Origin: Ignavibacteria bacterium | GTDB lineage: Bacteria; Bacteroidota; Ignavibacteria; Ignavibacteriales; SURF-24 | Direction: 5' to 3' | NCBI GenBank assembly: GCA_025612375.1 | Contig: JAAXKN010000037.1 | Location: 1-40,511 of the forward strand | Length of the DNA: 40,511 bases | Notes under the pieces: generated by a model | What the model was told of the DNA's origin: nothing | The model's input: only the letters and a program-made list of their open reading frames with translations | Database searches by the model: none | Made by a program: the position numbers and the translations under genes | Part shown: one piece after another, positions 24,001 through 33,083 of the stretch | Layout of the letters: the number at the start of each line of letters is the position of its first letter | Numbering within the stretch: the first letter of the stretch is position 1

Positions 24001-25617
24001 TTGAAAACGGTAAACCCCGACTGCAGGGTAAGCGTAAAGATTCCGGCAATACCTAATATAGGCCCCATAGCGTGCGGAGTAGCAAAGGCAAACGCGGACA
24101 TCATTACCATTTCGGGCTACGATGGAGGAACCGGTGCCGCACGCGTGCATTCACTGAAGTACGTGGGGTTTCCGGCTGAGCTGTCAGTTTATGAGGCGCA
24201 TGAGGCTCTTCTTGCCGCGGGCTTAAGGGACCACGTTGAAATATGGGCCGACGGCGGCGTTAAGTCGACTGACGACATACTGAAGCTGATGGCGCTGGGC
24301 GCAAACCGCGTGGGCGCTGCAACGCTTGCAATGATTGCAATTGGATGCACGATATGCCGCGACTGCAATACGGGCACGTGCCACACGGGTATTACGGCAC
24401 ACTTCAAAACTAAAGAGGAGGCACTTGCCTCGGGCGTGGAAAGGTATGAACCGAGGGTGCCGGAGGAATCGGTTGAAAGGCTGACAAGGCTTTTTGATGA
24501 AATGAAGATGAGCCTTAAGGAAAAAGGAAAGAATATGGGATTAAGCCACTTAAGTGAAATTGTAGGGAAGAGGCAGCTTCTCTTCCAGTCGGCTTACGTG
24601 GACAAAGTTGATTTAAGCAGGCTTTTTATTCCTTCTCTTTACACGTACAGGCAGGACAATATGAACAGCACGACTGTTGTAATAAGCCGTCCCCGCACGT
24701 CGCTTTCCAGGATAATAGCGCAGAAGATAAAAGAGAAGGTTGCCATGGGAGCCAGAACGATAAAGTACCAGGACGACCTTGTAGGCAACATTGACCGTGC
24801 GCTTGGATCATCGAGTGCGGGCGAGCTGGCGAAGATGGAGCTCTCGGGCTATAAATTTGAAGGGAATATAGATTTTGAATTTGAAGGCACTACTGTTCCC
24901 GGCAACGGGCTCGGGGCTTTTATTACAGACGGTATGACAATAAGAGTCCAGGGCGGCGGGCAGGACGGCGTTGCAAAATCCGCCGGAGGCGGCAAGGTTG
25001 TAATTCTAAAAGGATACAACCACGACGGCATGCTTGTGGATGGGTCCGTTGGCAAGTGTTTTGCTTACGGGGCGCAGAAAGGGAAGTTCTTTGTGCAGGG
25101 CAGCGCCGATTCGAGAGCGTGCATAAGGCTTTCGGGGGCCGAGGTGGTTTTTGGTGCCATGCTGGCGGAACCGATAAATGACAAGCTTCCCAATATTGCC
25201 TCAAGGGCAAACCTGAAAGGGTTTGCATTTGAGTACATGACAGGAGGCCGAGTAGTGGTGCTTGGTGACCCGGGTCCCTGGATCTGCGCCGGCATGACGG
25301 GCGGAGCCATTTACTGCCTACTTGATGAAGCGAAGGGACTGACAGTTGAAGCCCTGAAAAGGAGGCTTGCCAAAGGTGCCAGGATGAAATTTATGAAGCC
25401 TGAGGCATCCGACCATCAGGTGATCTCAAGGCTGCTTGAAGAGTATCTAATGGAACTGACGAGGACGTCTCAGGCTGAGCAACTGAAGGAGGCTGCAAAG
25501 CTTAAGAAGGTAATGGAAAAGGTTAAGACAAATTTCATAGCGCTCAGGTGTGAAGGCGATCCCGCACTGGCTCAGGAGAAGATGAGGGCAGGGAAGGAGT
25601 ATCAGTTAAGGAGATAG
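21061..25617 (+). CDS. gltB: Glutamate synthase, large (alpha) subunit, divergent
   Basis: 1518 residues. GltB moves the amide nitrogen of glutamine onto 2-oxoglutarate to give two glutamates. Order of domains: an 18-residue propeptide; a class II amidotransferase starting at nucleophile Cys19 (KDACAIIARV, where the family usually has CG) with GHGRYSTNTDSN and GHNGEINT; a central domain; an FMN/2-oxoglutarate barrel with SGYDGGTGAARVHSLKYVG; a 3Fe-4S set Cys1096-x5-Cys1102-x4-Cys1107 with an extra Cys1099; and a GXGXG C-terminal domain (about 1280-1480). No gltD lies on either side, so the electron donor (NADPH via a distant GltD, or ferredoxin) is unknown. With gdhA, the window covers both ammonium routes to glutamate. 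Confidence 0.92.
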   Translation: MKGSDLYGFNLFDAEKDACAIIARVKKDGTATHGNVKRTLLALENMGHRTGEIDHEGDGTGIQTDIPKQIWMARLEAEGIDPRTVYQHYFTVAHLMIRGELNSPGLKQSLEAAEAILNRNGFEVLYSKPLPVRSEALGARAKAIEPVVWSLAMIPLGRIALSWKNILTSRHEIEKELPHIHVMSMSPNSVIYKVRGDVRTLVNYYPDLKNPGFKSAIALGHGRYSTNTDSNHERAQMFSTLGHNGEINTIVRLRREAAMLGMPVVGLGSDSQDLDRLIESLMFVNNFSLMEAMEIVFPPVWSEIDSYKDEMKDIYTYYRRVLGMPAQGPAAIIARQGDEIVFSVDALGLRPLWIGETDKEYFASSEKGVIELELLHSDPTPIAPGEKRGFLLRRPISQIDSNNGALIPGKAEAFDYASLQMQILKEFRYRRRKICPVLKPERKAENENNDYALPEAATPCLRSFGWYREDEESISSMAKTGKESVGATGYDAPLAVLRNDIVNIPEFIKETVAVVTNPSIDRERESAQFSLRTFLGARPDFKKPDIYPQIMLSQPVLMDGYNDEEMASLKSLYTSDGPRVLFEDLSSEGSGMKDRMDSFIEKMIKKIEKENSSIVILSDANKYSAENSIDPFLTLGALNEKLRHIKDKDGISIRRKTSLVLHSGQIRNTHDCCAALGLGADALAPYMVWQVVRSHSEGESLRQSLKNAMDVLTSGIEKVISTMGIHDLSGYAPMFASIGLSREIVKEIGITSALDEGASFRYEDLDNQYKMRRDILSSKESRLPVENRLYIKLWKALGDSAMGRLEYSSFEDRYKKLIDKQPVTFRHIIGIKNAAEAAMDCDITTGSYDAPFYISAMSFGSQGETSFRAYAEAAYRSNIICMNGEGGEIRDIMGRYYNHRGQQIASARFGVNALMLNSSKFLEIKVGQGAKPGEGGHLPGFKVTAKIAETRHTNRGIDLISPSNNHDIYSIEDLAQLIEELKTVNPDCRVSVKIPAIPNIGPIACGVAKANADIITISGYDGGTGAARVHSLKYVGFPAELSVYEAHEALLAAGLRDHVEIWADGGVKSTDDILKLMALGANRVGAATLAMIAIGCTICRDCNTGTCHTGITAHFKTKEEALASGVERYEPRVPEESVERLTRLFDEMKMSLKEKGKNMGLSHLSEIVGKRQLLFQSAYVDKVDLSRLFIPSLYTYRQDNMNSTTVVISRPRTSLSRIIAQKIKEKVAMGARTIKYQDDLVGNIDRALGSSSAGELAKMELSGYKFEGNIDFEFEGTTVPGNGLGAFITDGMTIRVQGGGQDGVAKSAGGGKVVILKGYNHDGMLVDGSVGKCFAYGAQKGKFFVQGSADSRACIRLSGAEVVFGAMLAEPINDKLPNIASRANLKGFAFEYMTGGRVVVLGDPGPWICAGMTGGAIYCLLDEAKGLTVEALKRRLAKGARMKFMKPEASDHQVISRLLEEYLMELTRTSQAEQLKEAAKLKKVMEKVKTNFIALRCEGDPALAQEKMRAGKEYQLRR

Positions 25618-25632
25618 AAAAAAAGGTATCAG

Positions 25633-25663
25633 GAAAAGGCGGCCTATACAGATGCAGCCGCCT
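25633..25663 (-). terminator. Terminator of the RND efflux operon
   Basis: AGGCGGC (25637-25643) pairs with GCCGCCT (25657-25663) over a 13-nt loop. On the minus strand the stem is followed by TTTTCC, which suits the end of the efflux operon 45 nt away. On the plus strand no T run follows, though it may also slow transcription from gltB. Confidence 0.55.
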
Positions 25664-25707
25664 GCCGGAGCAATAGAGGTTACAAGGTTAAAGTCTAATG
25701 CCCGAAA

Positions 25708-28700
25708 TTACAATTTTTCCTTCTCAACCATTCTTAAAAATGTAGGCAGTACAACTAAAAGAAGGGGTAAAGCTATAATGAGTCCTCCTATAATTGCAAT
25801 AGCCAGGGGCTGATGCATCTGGGCGCCGGTACCGATTCCAAGCGCAAGAGGGAGCAGGGCGGCTATTGCGCCCAAAGCAGTCATAAGTTTAGGCCGAAGT
25901 CTTGTTGAAATCGCATAGATAATCGCTTCATCGCGCCCGGTTTTAGTGCGTTCGGCCTTATACTGGAGGTATGTAAAGACCGAGTTTTCGCCTATGATTC
26001 CTACAATCATTATCATGCCGGTGTAGCTGCCTACGTTAAGCGGGGTACCCGTAATAAAAAGTGCCAGCATGCTGCCTGCGGTTCCGAGCAGCGCAATGAT
26101 AATTATCAGAATGGAAACTTTAACATTCCTGAAGAGGAAAAGTATTACTACAAATACCAGGAAGCATGAAGTAATCAGAATCATTAGAAGTTCACCAAAG
26201 GCTTTCTGCTGTTCGGAGTATGCGCCGCCATATTCAATATTATAGCCCGGGGGAAGTGAGATGCCCGATGAAATTTTCTGCTGAATTTCCTTTAATGTGC
26301 TGCCGAGGTCCCTGTTATTAAGCCTGCCGGTTACGGCAATCATGGGTTTAAGGTTTTCGCGTTCAATTTCAGCAACGCCTTTCGTCAGTTTAACTTTTAC
26401 AAATTCACTCAGCGGCATGGATTTCCCGCCGGGGAGAAAAACCGGCTGATTATTCAATTCACTAAGGGAAAGAGGCTTTCTGCCCGACCCGAGTGTCCTT
26501 ATGTCGGTCAGCTTATTGTTTTCAAGTATACTGCCGGCAACATTGCCTTCAATCATGTTCTGAATATCATACTGCAGGTCTGTGGGTGACAGGTTGAACA
26601 AGGCAAGTTTAGAAACGTCCGGTTCTAATGTCATTTCGGGTCCCGCTATTGTAATACCGTTAAAAACATCGGCAGTTCCTTTTACTCCTTCTACAATTTT
26701 GGAAGTATTTCCGGCAAGTGTTTTGAGTTCTTCCTGGCTATCGCCAAATATTTTTAATTCAATTGGCTGAGTCGAGCTCATGAGGTCGCCCAGCATATCG
26801 CCTATTACCTGTCCGAAGTCCACCTTAAGAGCGGGCAGTGTTGACTCTATCTGCCCCCTGATGTCGTCAGCCACATCCATAGTGGGTTTCCTGCGGTTTT
26901 TCTTGAGCTGGATCAGGTAATCGCCCCGGCTGGGTTCCGTAATAAAAAATCCCAACTGGGTTCCAAGCCTTCTTGAGAAGCTTTCGATATCGGGCTGCTG
27001 TTTTAATATGGCATCAACCTTCTGCAGCATCTTATCGCTTTCTTCAAGTGAAGTGCCGGGAGGTGTGTCGAAATCGAGCACAAGTGAGCCCTCGTCCATT
27101 TCCGGCAGAAATCCGCTCGGGAGTTTTGGAAGAATAATTAAAGCAGCAGCTGCCAGAAGGACGGAAAATGCTCCGGCAATAAGAGGCCGCACAATAAAGA
27201 ACTGCACCCAGCGCCTTTGTTTTACCTCTTTGGCGCCTGAGGTGATATTATGTACTTCCTTTGAGAATAAGATGTAAATTACCGGCAGGCCGATCCATGT
27301 AACAAAAAAGGAGCATACAAGCGTGATGATCATGGTATCGGTCATTACCTTAAAGTAAGCCCCTGCAACGCCGCTCATCAAAACGAAGGGGAGAAAAATG
27401 ACGATAGTTGAAAGTGACGATCCTGCCATTGCGGGAAAGAGATAGCGTATTGCAACGTTAACCAGCCTGAAGCTGCTTTCATTCGGATGCTCCTCGTGTG
27501 TGCGGTGGATCTGTTCAACAACAACAATAGCGTCATCTATAATAAGGCCTATTGCGGCGGCAATTGCGCCAATGGTCATTATGTTGAAGGTGTATCCGGC
27601 CGCATATAGAACTATTACTGTAAGTGAAAGTGTTACTGGAATGGTAATCAGCACTACGGAACTTGCCTTAAGGGAGCGGAGGAAAAATACGGTTACCATA
27701 ATGGCAAGCAGGAGCCCGACCCATAAAACATCCCTCAGGCTGCGGATTGAATCATTGACAAAATCGGCCTGGTTATAGTACGGCTTAAGCTCAACTCCTT
27801 TAGGAAGAAGCCGGCTTAAATTCTTAACCTGCGTCTGAACCATTGAAGCAACACTGATCAGATTAGCATCGGGCTGTTTCAGTACGGCAATTAGGGGAAC
27901 GTCTTTTCCGTTTGCATTTATCTTTACATACTCTTTTTTTTCGCCGATTTCTACATTTGCAATATCTTTTAACTGTATGGCACGCTGAGCTGTGTTCTTA
28001 ATGATAAGGTTTTCCAGGTCCTCTTTTTTATTTATTGAAGTATTTGTAATGCTTAAGTAGAGTCTGTTATAATCTGCCACGTATCCGTTTGATGTAATAA
28101 AGTTGCTTTGCTGGAGGGCCTGTGAGACCGCCTGGGGAGTGATTTCAAGATTGCTCATCTTTACGGGGTCCAGTATGACGTGATATTCCTTAGTTTTGCC
28201 TCCGGTTACAGCTACCTCGGAAACTCCTTCGACCCTTGAGAGGAAAGGTTTCACCGTATATTCGGCAATCTGCCTCAGTTCAATCTGCGATTTTCCTGAT
28301 CCCTCGAGTGAATATCCCATGACGGGAAGAATTGACGGGTTCATTTTTTCAACAGTTATTGCTATACCCTGCGGCAGGTCCTGCTTTATTGCATTAATCT
28401 GCGATTCAATTCTCTGTTTGCCCAGGTCTACATCTGAATTCCAGTCCATGAAAGCCGATATTTCGCAGCTGCCGCGGCTTGTAGTGCTTCTGAGGAGCCT
28501 CAGGTTCTGGACTCTTTTAATTGAATTTTCCAGGGGCACCGTAACAGCCGCCATCATTTTATCCACTGGCTGCTGGCCGGCCTCGGCAATAATTTTAATT
28601 TTGGGGAATGTTATATCGGGGAAGAGCCCCGTTTGAATATTCACAAGAGATAAAACTCCGCCAATTAAAATAAAAAGGAGAATAGCTGCAATGGGGCCTT

Positions 28701-28725
28701 TATATGAAGTATAAAACTCTTTCAT
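25708..28725 (-). CDS. RND efflux pump inner-membrane transporter, CusA-like
   Basis: 1005 residues, proton-driven trimeric pump of a tripartite exporter. TM1 near the N-terminus (GPIAAILLFILIGGVLSLV) is followed by the first porter loops, then TM2-6 with the proton-relay aspartates in GLIIDDAIVVVEQIH (about 396-410). A second porter domain and the TM7-12 half follow, with GIIGENSVFTYLQY, where Glu replaces the lysine of AcrB-type TM10. This resembles CusA/CzcA-type heavy-metal pumps, so metal export is plausible but not shown. It starts 3 nt after the adaptor stop codon, the last gene of a tolC-adaptor-pump operon. A drug or lipid substrate remains possible. Confidence 0.9.
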   Translation of the reverse strand: MKEFYTSYKGPIAAILLFILIGGVLSLVNIQTGLFPDITFPKIKIIAEAGQQPVDKMMAAVTVPLENSIKRVQNLRLLRSTTSRGSCEISAFMDWNSDVDLGKQRIESQINAIKQDLPQGIAITVEKMNPSILPVMGYSLEGSGKSQIELRQIAEYTVKPFLSRVEGVSEVAVTGGKTKEYHVILDPVKMSNLEITPQAVSQALQQSNFITSNGYVADYNRLYLSITNTSINKKEDLENLIIKNTAQRAIQLKDIANVEIGEKKEYVKINANGKDVPLIAVLKQPDANLISVASMVQTQVKNLSRLLPKGVELKPYYNQADFVNDSIRSLRDVLWVGLLLAIMVTVFFLRSLKASSVVLITIPVTLSLTVIVLYAAGYTFNIMTIGAIAAAIGLIIDDAIVVVEQIHRTHEEHPNESSFRLVNVAIRYLFPAMAGSSLSTIVIFLPFVLMSGVAGAYFKVMTDTMIITLVCSFFVTWIGLPVIYILFSKEVHNITSGAKEVKQRRWVQFFIVRPLIAGAFSVLLAAAALIILPKLPSGFLPEMDEGSLVLDFDTPPGTSLEESDKMLQKVDAILKQQPDIESFSRRLGTQLGFFITEPSRGDYLIQLKKNRRKPTMDVADDIRGQIESTLPALKVDFGQVIGDMLGDLMSSTQPIELKIFGDSQEELKTLAGNTSKIVEGVKGTADVFNGITIAGPEMTLEPDVSKLALFNLSPTDLQYDIQNMIEGNVAGSILENNKLTDIRTLGSGRKPLSLSELNNQPVFLPGGKSMPLSEFVKVKLTKGVAEIERENLKPMIAVTGRLNNRDLGSTLKEIQQKISSGISLPPGYNIEYGGAYSEQQKAFGELLMILITSCFLVFVVILFLFRNVKVSILIIIIALLGTAGSMLALFITGTPLNVGSYTGMIMIVGIIGENSVFTYLQYKAERTKTGRDEAIIYAISTRLRPKLMTALGAIAALLPLALGIGTGAQMHQPLAIAIIGGLIIALPLLLVVLPTFLRMVEKEKL

Positions 28726-28728
28726 GAT

Positions 28729-29655
28729 TTATTTCTTAATGATAATTTTAGCCGTATCGGGCAGACCATAGGCACCGTCTGCAATAAATCTGTCGTTTTT
28801 AGATATCGGGGGGTCTGTTATCTGAACCAGGCTGTCTGTTTCAATTCCTTTTTTAATGTTCAGCCTTACGGCGAGGGTATCGTTTACGGCTTTCATTACC
28901 CAGAACTCTGTCTGTGTTTCGTTAGAAATGACTGAAGACTTCGGAAGCGCCGCGGCATTGCCCGCGTGTTTTACGGGTATTTTTACCGTAAGGTTAAGAT
29001 TTGCGGGAATTGCCGTAAAGGGAACGGGCTCCAGTATGAATGTCTGAGTCTGGCTTGCAGGGTCGATAGAAGGAATTTTCCTGATTACTTTTGCCTGATG
29101 AATTTTTCCATCCGGAAGCCTCAGGCTGTATGTGCCCGAGCTGCTTATAAGAGAGGCATAGCGGAAAGGCACATTCAGCATAATTTTCAATGACCGGGGT
29201 TCTACAACTATGGCGAGCTTGTCGCCCTCTGATACGTAATTGCCCGACTGGAAGTCCAGTTCTGTTAAAACACCGCTTGTGCGCGAATGGAGTTTTACAA
29301 GTCCGGAGAACTCACCGCCTCCTAAGTTGATATTCACGCTGTCCTGGGCGCTGGCTTCCCTGGTTCTCATAAGAAAAAGGATGTCTCCCTTATTGATGGG
29401 GTCGCCGGGATTTTTATAGCTTTTAACTATATAGCCTGCGAAGGTTGCGCGGACAATCTCCTGGTTCTGGAACACTGTAGTGGCGTTTAAGTCTATGAAT
29501 TCAGTCATATTTTCAACAACCGGGTGTATCAGGCTGACCGAAGCGCCCCGGAACTCTGAGGATTGTTCTTCTTCAGGATCTTTCTTTGCGCAAGAGGGCA
29601 GAAGGAGTAATGACAAATAAAGGAATATTAAAGCGCTTCTTTGGGTTAATCTCAT
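28729..29655 (-). CDS. RND periplasmic adaptor lipoprotein (membrane fusion protein)
   Basis: 308 residues, links the pump to the outer-membrane channel. The chosen start is ATG 29655, one base after the stop of the upstream tolC-like gene, which implies translational coupling. The frame upstream of it (to 29706) runs inside that gene and is discarded. The signal ends in the lipobox LLLPSC, so it is anchored by lipid. The barrel-sandwich halves are seen as VRATFAGYIVKSYKNPGDPINKGDILF and LHSRTSGVLTELDFQSGNYVSEGDKLA. The alpha-helical hairpin between them is very short compared with AcrA, a feature of some metal-pump adaptors. A beta-barrel follows, and the protein ends with a small C-terminal region. 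Confidence 0.88.
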   Translation of the reverse strand: MRLTQRSALIFLYLSLLLLPSCAKKDPEEEQSSEFRGASVSLIHPVVENMTEFIDLNATTVFQNQEIVRATFAGYIVKSYKNPGDPINKGDILFLMRTREASAQDSVNINLGGGEFSGLVKLHSRTSGVLTELDFQSGNYVSEGDKLAIVVEPRSLKIMLNVPFRYASLISSSGTYSLRLPDGKIHQAKVIRKIPSIDPASQTQTFILEPVPFTAIPANLNLTVKIPVKHAGNAAALPKSSVISNETQTEFWVMKAVNDTLAVRLNIKKGIETDSLVQITDPPISKNDRFIADGAYGLPDTAKIIIKK

Positions 29656-29656
29656 C

Positions 29657-30925
29657 TTACCAGTTCCAATAGTTAAATTGATTGAGAGCCTGCTGATAGC
29701 CTGCAAAGGTCTGGATCTCAGCCTTCTTAAGCTCCAGGAAATTCCGGATAATGGTAATAAATTCCACCATAGTTAGTTCCCCGCGCATGAGTTCCGAGCG
29801 CGAGAGTCTTAGTATCTGTTCATAATCTTTCATCTGGCTTTGGATTGCGTTTATACTGCGGGAATAGACTTCCAGCTGGCCTGAGACTTCATTAAGTTTG
29901 TTCCGGATGGTAATTCTCTGGCTTTCGCGCTGTGCGGCGATGGTGTGGGCCGAGATTAGTGACTGCTGGCGTGTGATGCTTTTCTGGCCCCCGTCGAACA
30001 GGGGATAAGAGAAGTTCAAGCCTGCACTCACGCCAAATCTTCTTTGTATTCCTTTAAGCTCGACGGCATTAAGCCCCGTGTTTGCGAAGATGCTCAGCTG
30101 CGGGAGGTACTTTGTTTCAAGGGTCTTCTGGGAGCTTACAATAAGCATGCTGTCGATTGAGTACTGCCTGAGGAAGTTCGATTCATTTACGGGGCCTGAG
30201 GTATGAAGTTCTGTACTCTGAAGCTCAACCATTGCCGTGTCATAGATGCCGCAGGCGGTATTCAGTTGGTAGAGGTTTGTCTTAAATGCGCTGAAGGCCT
30301 CATCTGAGGCGATCTGCTGGTTCGCAAGCTCAACTTTAAGCAGCAGGTAATCGGTTTCTTTTACAAGCCCTTTAAACACTAAGGCATGTGTTATCTGAAG
30401 CTGCTGTTTAATTGTATCTATAAGTGCACGCGACAGATAATACAGCTGTCCTGCCTGATAGCTTGCAAGGTACTGCTCGGTTATATCTCTATGAAGAGCG
30501 TGCTTTTCCAGTTCTATCGCATTTCCGCTGCTTAGAATCTGAAGCCCGGTCTGCGAATTATAAGCCTCAGTAAGGCCGCTGTTAAATATATTTTTTGTAA
30601 CATTTAGCTGTGCCGAATAAAGCCCGCCGTTAGTAATTGAAGGATCGTAACCTATGGCCTCAGGATCAGGAGCAGTGGTTATGAGCCTGCTGTTATTGAA
30701 ATAGGGGGCAAAAAGGTAATTGGCTGTTATGGACACCTGCGGCATATTAAACTGTGCGTTGTTAAGCGACCGGTCCAGGTACTTAATCTCTATGTTATTC
30801 ATGTCTTCTTTTATGCCTGGATTATTCCGCAATGCAGCTGAAAGGTAGAACTGCAGGTTGTTCTGGGCTGAAAGAAAGTTAGATGTCAGCGTGGTAAGCA
30901 GCAGGATATAGCACAATATTTTCAT
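29657..30925 (-). CDS. TolC-like outer-membrane efflux protein
   Basis: 422 residues, trimeric outer-membrane channel of the efflux system. A signal peptide (about 1-20, cut after LSAQ) is followed by two outer-membrane efflux (OEP) repeats of long helices and short strands: LSAALRNNPGIKEDMNNIE starts the first, and SLISAHTIAAQRESQRITIRNKLNEV lies in the second. The family-typical AGLNFSYPLFDGGQ-like segment is present (SAGLNFSYPLFDGG). It ends in NYWNW, an aromatic C-terminus. First gene of the operon; its stop codon is 1 nt from the adaptor start. The ribosome-binding site before 30925 is weak. The length is slightly short for TolC but normal for this branch. Confidence 0.88.
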   Translation of the reverse strand: MKILCYILLLTTLTSNFLSAQNNLQFYLSAALRNNPGIKEDMNNIEIKYLDRSLNNAQFNMPQVSITANYLFAPYFNNSRLITTAPDPEAIGYDPSITNGGLYSAQLNVTKNIFNSGLTEAYNSQTGLQILSSGNAIELEKHALHRDITEQYLASYQAGQLYYLSRALIDTIKQQLQITHALVFKGLVKETDYLLLKVELANQQIASDEAFSAFKTNLYQLNTACGIYDTAMVELQSTELHTSGPVNESNFLRQYSIDSMLIVSSQKTLETKYLPQLSIFANTGLNAVELKGIQRRFGVSAGLNFSYPLFDGGQKSITRQQSLISAHTIAAQRESQRITIRNKLNEVSGQLEVYSRSINAIQSQMKDYEQILRLSRSELMRGELTMVEFITIIRNFLELKKAEIQTFAGYQQALNQFNYWNW

Positions 30926-31013
30926 TGTTATATACTATAACTTTCAAATTGTGAATGAAAAGCAGCAAAATCAATAAGCTTTCGTTTAATTTACTGAATT
31001 TAGTTTATATTAT

Positions 31014-31043
31014 AAAGCCCGGCCGTCTGAAAGACCGGGCTTT
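31014..31043 (-). terminator. Terminator after the PepSY-like gene
   Basis: AAAGCCCGG (31014-31022) pairs with CCGGGCTTT (31035-31043), with a small inner TCT/AGA helix. On the minus strand it ends in TTTATAATATAAA, a short T run. It separates the regulator/PepSY transcript from the tolC-led efflux operon. Confidence 0.7.
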
Positions 31044-31079
31044 GTATGAAAACCTGATGTGAAACAAATTCAAAAGAGC

Positions 31080-31607
31080 TTAATCTTTTTCGTTTTCCTC
31101 GTCCTGTTCTTTTTCTTTTCCGGATCCTTTAATTTCCTTATTAATTACTTTTCCATTCTTGTCAAGGACTATTTCCATAGAACTTTTACCGCTCTTTACA
31201 ATCAGTTCGTAGTTTTCCGCGCCGTCTTTTGTAACTCTTTCAGCTGTTGTTATTTTACCTTTCGGGGATTCCTTCTTTACTGATTCAATAACTGAAGCAG
31301 GAAGATCTTTGGTAGGAATCTTTTCTTCTATCTCAGCTACTTTTCCGTCGGGCAGGTAAAGGAGGTCCCTTTTGACTTTTCCGTCGACGCTCTCTATTTC
31401 AAAAAATGTCTTTCCTTCTTCAACTTCTTTGCCTGAACCCTTAATTACTGCTTTCGGATACGCTTTTTTGAAGGCATCGAGGACAACCTGAGGAATATTT
31501 TTTGCGGCGTCTTTTTTCTTTGACTGGGCATTGGAACAAAAAGACACTGTTAGCGTGAGGACGGTAGCCATTAAAACTACTTTTGAATTAAAAATAATGT
31601 TTTTCAT
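31080..31607 (-). CDS. Secreted PepSY-like domain protein
   Basis: 175 residues. A signal peptide (1 to about 28, ending FCSNAQ) exports it to the periplasm. The mature part has two PepSY-like/BLIP-fold repeats: PQVVLDAFKKAYPKAVIKGSG ... DGKVKRDLLYLPDGKV, and LPASVIESVKKESPKGKITTAERV ... SSMEIVLDKNGKVI. The tail is highly charged (GSGKEKEQDEENEKD). ATG 31607 is chosen because AGGGTG precedes it and the signal peptide starts there. The frame is open 34 codons further but lacks any signal. It lies 105 nt downstream of the sensor kinase on the same strand, so it may be co-regulated or modulate the kinase or the stress response (inference). Confidence 0.82.
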   Translation of the reverse strand: MKNIIFNSKVVLMATVLTLTVSFCSNAQSKKKDAAKNIPQVVLDAFKKAYPKAVIKGSGKEVEEGKTFFEIESVDGKVKRDLLYLPDGKVAEIEEKIPTKDLPASVIESVKKESPKGKITTAERVTKDGAENYELIVKSGKSSMEIVLDKNGKVINKEIKGSGKEKEQDEENEKD

Positions 31608-31712
31608 ATTACACCCTGATTTTGATAGAATAGTTGTGTTAATTGAGCAACTAAACTTAGAAAGAGAATATGAAAATAAGATGAAAGCAGGATTTACAGG
31701 GAAAAGCAAAAC

Positions 31713-33083
31713 TCAAACAGGCAGCTGTACAGTAAACACTGTTCCCGATTGTTCGACGCTTTCTGCAGAAATCGTACCTTTATGCAGTTCAACGAATTCC
31801 CTGGCTATGGTAAGACCCAGGCCGTTGCCCCTGATTTTCGACGGAATATCAGCCGACCGGTAGAATCTTTCAAAGACATTCTTAATTTCAGAAGGACGGA
31901 TCAGAATACCAAAATTCACGAATTTTATATTTACTTTTCCTGAGGCCAGTTCCATGAAGATTCTGACGGCAGAATTTTTATTAGAATATTTTACCGCATT
32001 ATCCATAAGGTTGATGAATACACTTTTCATCTTGTCCTTATCCGCGCATATCTGAACGGGTTCAGTTAAATGCAGTTCCAGGGAAATATTCTTTTCACCG
32101 GCAGCCTTTTTCATGAACTGAATGCTTTCAATCAAAAGTTCATCGAGGCGTATCTCCTCGAGGTTTAATGAATGCTGAGAGGAGTCGAGCTTTGCAAGAG
32201 TCAGTAATGAGGTGGTTAATTTTGAAAGACTTTCAATTTCAAGAAGAGAGGTTCTTATACTTTCTTTATTTGAGCTTCCGGTTAGATTATTTTGGAGCAG
32301 TTCCAGCTCAGTCTGCAGAATAGTAAGCGGGGTTCTGATTTCATGTGATGCATCTGAAATAAACTGCCGGTGGCTCCGGAAGGAATTATCTAAACGGCTT
32401 ATCATATCGTTTAAGGTATTCCCGAGATAAAATATTTCATCTTTAGCCTCAGGAAGTTCCAGCCTTTTATCGAGGCTTTTTGCGGTAATTTCCCTTGCGG
32501 TCTGCGACATTCTTATTACAGGCTTAAAGGCTGCCTTAGAGATAAGCCAGGCAGCAAGGCCGGCAATGAGGAGGGCAAAGGGGATAATAATGCACATTAT
32601 GGCAAGAAGCCTGCTTAAAGAATTATCAACGCCCTTCAGGGAAGCCATAATACGGAGGGCATATTCAATTCTTCCATTGCATTCAACCCCGCTCCAGTAT
32701 GATCTGTAGCTCTCACCCGAAGGGGTTTTAACTGTCCCGGTAAAATCACTGTTGATTATGGCGATTTTCCATTTATCTTCATCAACGGCGATGGAGTCTG
32801 AGAGCAGCTTGTTGCCATGAGTGTCGTAAAGGGCGAGCTTTACATCCTGCAGGCCTTCGGTTTTTACCTGCTTCAGTTCATCTGTATTCAGGCTTTTTTC
32901 ATCGGAGACCTGTTCTTCTATTTCCGACTGAAGGACTATTGAATAACTTTTAATACTGCTGTCGATCCTTTCAATTTCATTTTGCTTAATGCTCTGATAA
33001 ATTATAAAAGCAAAGATTACAAGCACAATTCCGAATACCAAGGTATAGGCCAGGATCAGCTTCTGTTTAATTGTAAGAGTCAT
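31713..33083 (-). CDS. Sensor histidine kinase
   Basis: 456 residues, inner-membrane sensor of a two-component system. TM1 is about 8-28, a periplasmic sensor about 29-158, TM2 about 159-181 and HAMP about 182-233. The phosphoacceptor is His247 in FISDASHEIRTPL, the N box is FINLMDNAVKYSN, and the ATP lid and G box follow (RGNGLGLTIAREFVE). The complete CusS/EnvZ-like layout suggests a working kinase. Its ATG overlaps the stop of the response-regulator gene by ATGA (33083-33080), so the two are translated together. The nearby pump genes suggest that it controls efflux. Confidence 0.94.
   Translation of the reverse strand: MTLTIKQKLILAYTLVFGIVLVIFAFIIYQSIKQNEIERIDSSIKSYSIVLQSEIEEQVSDEKSLNTDELKQVKTEGLQDVKLALYDTHGNKLLSDSIAVDEDKWKIAIINSDFTGTVKTPSGESYRSYWSGVECNGRIEYALRIMASLKGVDNSLSRLLAIMCIIIPFALLIAGLAAWLISKAAFKPVIRMSQTAREITAKSLDKRLELPEAKDEIFYLGNTLNDMISRLDNSFRSHRQFISDASHEIRTPLTILQTELELLQNNLTGSSNKESIRTSLLEIESLSKLTTSLLTLAKLDSSQHSLNLEEIRLDELLIESIQFMKKAAGEKNISLELHLTEPVQICADKDKMKSVFINLMDNAVKYSNKNSAVRIFMELASGKVNIKFVNFGILIRPSEIKNVFERFYRSADIPSKIRGNGLGLTIAREFVELHKGTISAESVEQSGTVFTVQLPV

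Noticed and set aside
29656-29706. 17-residue extension of the adaptor protein inside the tolC-like gene
   Set aside because: The lipoprotein signal begins at ATG 29655; the extension only reflects an open second frame.
31608-31709. 34-residue extension of the PepSY-like protein
   Set aside because: It lacks a start signal and would bury the signal peptide; ATG 31607 has AGGGTG at proper distance.
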